Part shown: one piece after another, positions 61,172 to 64,000 of the stretch
Position numbering within the stretch: position 1 is the stretch's first letter
How the letters are laid out: each line of letters starts with the position of its first letter
Origin: Sphingobacterium thalpophilum
GTDB taxonomy: Bacteria > Bacteroidota > Bacteroidia > Sphingobacteriales > Sphingobacteriaceae
Reading direction: 5' to 3'
Assembly: GCF_038396785.1 (NCBI RefSeq)
Contig: NZ_CP151087.1
Span: 372,001-436,000 of the forward strand
DNA length: 64,000 nucleotides
The notes under the pieces: generated by a model
The model's database searches: none
What the model saw: the letters and a program-made list of their open reading frames with translations, nothing else
Told to the model about the DNA's origin: nothing
Program-made: the position numbers and the translations under genes

Positions 61172-62347
61172 TCAATCTGCAAAAATCTTTAGCTGTCCCT
61201 TTTTTCCTTTTATAGGCGGCCTGAGAAAGGGATCATCTATCCATTGCCAGATGTTTATTTTCACGAAGATATTCATTCTGATGAATGCGACCAGATTGGA
61301 CAGGTTCCAGTCATATTTGGCCTTTTTTTGTAAGTATTTTAACAGTAATATGCCAATGAGTGAAGTCCAGATCTGGATCATCACTGCATTTTCAGAAGTC
61401 CCTTTGAATGTCGATACTTTTAAGCGCTGCTTTAGATGCTTGAAGAAGACTTCGATATGCCAGCGTTGTTTATAGATGTTTGCCACCAAAGAAGCCTTCC
61501 ACTTCGTATTATTGGTCAAAAAGTGGTACTCATTGCCAGTGGTGCTGTCCCAAAAGTGGATCAGGCGTAACGGTGTGGAATTGTATTTATTGCGGGCAGC
61601 ACCGGATAGCTCAATGAGCTCATCCTTAAGGATGCCCTTTTCCTTAAGGGCATCGCTCTGGTAGGACTTGATAACGTTGTACTTCATGTTCACTTTACTC
61701 CTGGTAACAAAATAACAACCCCTGCTGTCCAAATCCCCAAGCCAGCTGTAATCCACGTAGCCACGGTCCACTACCACCACGCTTCCCTTGGAAAAACTGT
61801 AACTACCGGCTCGCTGGCTCTCATGTACTTTTCCATCGGTAATCTGCATAAAAACAGGTAGGCAGCCATCATAATCCAAGACAGTGTGCAGCTTTACGGC
61901 ACCTTTGGTGCTGCGAAACTTTGCCCAGTCAAATACAGATAGACATAAGGGGATGATGCTTGCATCCATCAGATATACTTTACGCTTTAGCTGACCAAGA
62001 TCTTTGCGAAAATGGGTGTCCTTTTGCCAAAGCCTATCCAAAACAGAATAGTAAAGATCTTTGAAAAGTTCATGGGTACGGTGTGTGTTGATATAGGATA
62101 TATTAGACTTACTTGGAGCTCTTACTACACCTAAGTGGTTCAGATTACCAGTGGTACTGCGTAGACCGTTACTAATATCACGGACCGAATCTGCCGAGGA
62201 AAAATGACAGAAAAGCATACTGACTAGATGCGTCCAGCTGTTGATCCCTTTCTGATGTTTGTCACTTTTGTGCTTTGAAACCAAATCTTTGAATAATTCG
62301 CGGTCGATAAGAGATAAAATCTGACTAAAAACATTTAAATTTATCAT
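61172..62347 (-). CDS. IS4-family transposase with N-terminal DUF4372
   Basis: 391 residues. The N-terminal DUF4372 block reads FSQILSLIDRELFKDLVSKHKSDK and SWTHLVSMLFCHFSSADSVRDIS. The DDE catalytic core is complete: YLMDASIIPL (first Asp), VVVDRGYVDYSWL (second Asp) and the Y-(2)-R-(3)-E-(6)-K region YKQRWHIEVFFKHLKQRL with the Glu. It looks intact and able to work. Confidence 0.95.
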   Translation of the reverse strand: MINLNVFSQILSLIDRELFKDLVSKHKSDKHQKGINSWTHLVSMLFCHFSSADSVRDISNGLRSTTGNLNHLGVVRAPSKSNISYINTHRTHELFKDLYYSVLDRLWQKDTHFRKDLGQLKRKVYLMDASIIPLCLSVFDWAKFRSTKGAVKLHTVLDYDGCLPVFMQITDGKVHESQRAGSYSFSKGSVVVVDRGYVDYSWLGDLDSRGCYFVTRSKVNMKYNVIKSYQSDALKEKGILKDELIELSGAARNKYNSTPLRLIHFWDSTTGNEYHFLTNNTKWKASLVANIYKQRWHIEVFFKHLKQRLKVSTFKGTSENAVMIQIWTSLIGILLLKYLQKKAKYDWNLSNLVAFIRMNIFVKINIWQWIDDPFLRPPIKGKKGQLKIFAD

Positions 62348-62407
62348 GGCGGTGTGTTATAATTTTGCAATTTAAATATAGCAACTTTGCTATATCCAAA
62401 CACCGCC
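62348..62407 (-). promoter_or_regulatory. Nested inverted repeats before the transposase start
   Basis: GGCGGTGT (62348-62355) and ACACCGCC (62400-62407) flank an inner hairpin ATATAGCAA / TTGCTATAT (62376-62395). The outer arm touches the transposase ATG on the minus strand. In a transcript read from outside, this stem could hide the start, as known for some other insertion sequences (IS10, IS50). Confidence 0.6.
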
Positions 62408-62427
62408 ACTTTTTAAACGTTTAGGAC

Positions 62428-62771
62428 GCAAGTGTTTCTAAATGATAAAAAGTACTTTTCCTCAGGACTTTCTATTTGCAGTGTTTTACTAGTTCTTTGA
62501 TCTTGCGTTGAGTAGCAAAAGCGCTGGAAACAATTTTGAGAAAATGAATTTACAATTGATTTGTTTTTCAATAAATTATCTGATTACCAATCACTTAATA
62601 ACAATAGTGTTAAATAGTGTAAAAATAACACTTGCAATGTATATTTATTTTCGTATTTTCATGTTAAATAAACAATTATAAATCGCCTCCAGTAGACACC
62701 TAAACCGATACGTCTTAGAGGTAAAAAAAATAACTAATTAAACACAAAATTTAAACAATTAAACAGTTTTT
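62428..62771. other. Upstream region of the second SusC gene
   Basis: 344 bases without a gene. It has an AGTGTTA / TAACACT inverted repeat (62606-62632) that touches a possible -33 TTG at 62632-62634, and a TATTTTC -7-like element 19 bases further (62654-62660). Confidence 0.45.
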
Positions 62772-64000
62772 ATGATTAACTGCCATTATTTCTCAAATCA
62801 ATGGAAGAGAGCGTTTTGGACTGGATCATTGTGCTCACTAGTGGCCTTGAGTCCCCAAATCGTCGATGCTACAACCCTCGCAAGCTATGGAATTCTCTTT
62901 CAGCAGGAGCAAAGTGTTTCTGGAACGGTGCATGATGAATCTGGAATGCCAATTCCTGGAGTAACAGTTTCCGTCAATGGAACAAAGTTAGTAACTAAAA
63001 CCGACGTTCAAGGTAGATACAAGTTAGACAAAGTCCCCGCAAGTGCGATTATTAATTTCCGGATGGTCGGCAAACAATCTATGGATGAAGCTGTAAAAGG
63101 AAGACAGACCATCGATATCACACTTCTTAATTCGGAATCGAATCTCGAAGAAGTCGTTGTTGTTGGTTACGGAAAGCAACGCAAAGAGACTGTCACCGGT
63201 GCCGTAGCCACTGTGAAGGGAAGCGATCTAGCACAATCACCGGCATTGAACGTTTCCAATGCATTAACAGGACGCGTCCCGGGCGTTACAGCAACCAACG
63301 GGAGCGCCGAGCCTGGCTACGATGGTTCCAATATCAAAATCCGGGGAACGAATACACTGGGTAATAGCAGTCCCTTAGTCGTTATTGATGGAGTTCCTGC
63401 GCGTGAAGGAGGAATTGATCGTATTAATCCCCGAGATATAGAAAATATCTCGGTTCTAAAAGATGCTTCTGCTGCTATTTATGGAGCCAGGGCAGCCAAT
63501 GGGGTTATTCTCGTTACGACAAGAAGAGGAAAAACAGGAAAACCGCAGTTTTCTTATACGTTCAACCAAGGGTATTCCCAACCTACCGTTATTCCTAAAT
63601 TAACAGATGCCTCCCAGTTTGCGGCAATTAGAAATGAACTCGAAATTTATAACCTCCCTGTTGAAGAATGGTCTGCTGCTTATACAGCGATCAACGAGAA
63701 AGGCAGTTACAATAAACAAGGTGGAGGAGTTTTGGATGCGCCGTTTAAACCAGAAGATATCCAAAAGTTCAAAGACGGATCAGATCCTTGGGGGCATCCC
63801 AATACTGACTGGTATAAAGCTACGCTAAAAAACTGGTCACCTCAACAGCGCCACAACCTCCAAATCAATGGCGGTACTGAGGATGTCAAGTATCTGATGT
63901 CTTTGGGGTATCAAAATCAGGATGCCTACTATAAAAATTCGGCTACAGGTTATAAACAGTATGACTTAAGGATCAATCTGGACGCCAATATAAGTCAGTA
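62772..64000 (+). CDS. SusC/RagA-family outer-membrane transporter, N-terminal part, cut by window edge
   Basis: Open from the ATG at 62772 to the window end (about 410 residues). Signal/anchor region (1-45), carboxypeptidase-regulatory-like domain (about 48-130: VSGTVHDESGMPIPGVTVSV), then the TonB box-like and plug domain with EEVVVVGYGKQRKETVTGA, RGTNTLGNSSPLVVIDG and ISVLKDASAAIYGARAANGV. Unlike the first SusC in this window it has no STN domain, so it does not signal to a FecR. The SusD partner is expected beyond the window. Confidence 0.95.
   Translation, partial: MINCHYFSNQWKRAFWTGSLCSLVALSPQIVDATTLASYGILFQQEQSVSGTVHDESGMPIPGVTVSVNGTKLVTKTDVQGRYKLDKVPASAIINFRMVGKQSMDEAVKGRQTIDITLLNSESNLEEVVVVGYGKQRKETVTGAVATVKGSDLAQSPALNVSNALTGRVPGVTATNGSAEPGYDGSNIKIRGTNTLGNSSPLVVIDGVPAREGGIDRINPRDIENISVLKDASAAIYGARAANGVILVTTRRGKTGKPQFSYTFNQGYSQPTVIPKLTDASQFAAIRNELEIYNLPVEEWSAAYTAINEKGSYNKQGGGVLDAPFKPEDIQKFKDGSDPWGHPNTDWYKATLKNWSPQQRHNLQINGGTEDVKYLMSLGYQNQDAYYKNSATGYKQYDLRINLDANISQ

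Larger units (their letters stand above)
61093..62427. mobile_element. IS4-family insertion sequence (about 1335 bp)
   Basis: Ends are read from short inverted words: GTCCTAAA at 61093-61100 and TTTAGGAC at 62420-62427. Between them lies one transposase gene. No target duplication could be seen. A further GTCCTAA lies at 61071, so the left end is not certain. Confidence 0.7.

Overview
The window looks like a chromosomal segment of a Sphingobacterium/Pedobacter-type member of the Bacteroidota. The evidence is two SusC-type receptors, a SusD lipoprotein, a Bacteroidota-type ECF sigma factor with a FecR that ends in a DUF4974-like domain, an HAE1 efflux triad, a B-type succinate dehydrogenase/fumarate reductase with one cytochrome b subunit, and several TAnnTTTG-type promoter elements. 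DNA is AT-rich, and long hairpins serve as shared terminators between convergent genes.

Layout. 1-6.6 kb (minus strand): ECF sigma, FecR anti-sigma, STN-bearing SusC, SusD (cut by the window edge), a complete trans-envelope nutrient-sensing and uptake cassette. 6.8-10.4 kb: LOG phosphoribohydrolase, RecR, and a minus-strand operon of an MpaB/Lcp-like oxygenase with two small unknown proteins, one resembling a YgjP-type peptidase that has lost its active site. 10.4-13.7 kb: an inverted repeat with 11-bp iterons, an AraC regulator, and a frameshifted cytosine-deaminase-like amidohydrolase. 13.7-17.3 kb: the most interesting locus, a tandem array of tRNA-like RNAs followed by a slipin (SPFH) gene and the RNA ligase gene rtcB. 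17.3-27 kb: ClC channel, GyrI-like protein, a DUF6265-YCII gene broken by one amber codon, DUF4256, DUF808, WG-repeat and pentapeptide proteins, aconitase. 27-42 kb: TlpA-like protein, MetA-family acyltransferase, M13 peptidase, MFS and DMT transporters, a 5'-nucleotidase split over two genes, Lrp regulator, a YdiJ-like FAD/Fe-S oxidase, DUF763. 42.5-48.3 kb: RND efflux operon. 48.3-53.3 kb: BI-1, SRPBCC, AhpD-like, VOC, secreted glutaminase, GH10-like lipid-free secreted protein. 53.6-59.6 kb: porin, DASS dicarboxylate transporter and succinate dehydrogenase/fumarate reductase CAB in one probable operon. 59.8-64 kb: polysaccharide deacetylase, a truncated GNAT, an IS4-family insertion sequence, and the start of a second SusC.

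Candidate new system. Between 14165 and 14370 three tandem units each carry a tRNA T-arm, an acceptor-like hairpin and a tRNA D-arm, in that order (circularly permuted relative to tRNA). In unit 2 every stem pairs with tRNA-like spacing, the acceptor is capped by GCAA, and the flanks pair as a perfect 5-bp anticodon-like stem. Unit 3 has a 7-bp acceptor capped by UUCG. Read in normal tRNA order the same sequence pairs neither in the acceptor nor in the anticodon stem. The topology resembles the tRNA-like module of bacterial Y RNAs, which in other bacteria are encoded beside rtcB. No Ro/Rsr protein was recognised in this window; a slipin with a three-fold repeated N-terminal module takes that place. 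This suggests an RNA-repair or RNA-sensing operon in which permuted tRNA mimics work with slipin and RtcB. The RNA structures are read from the sequence; expression, processing and the functional link are inference.
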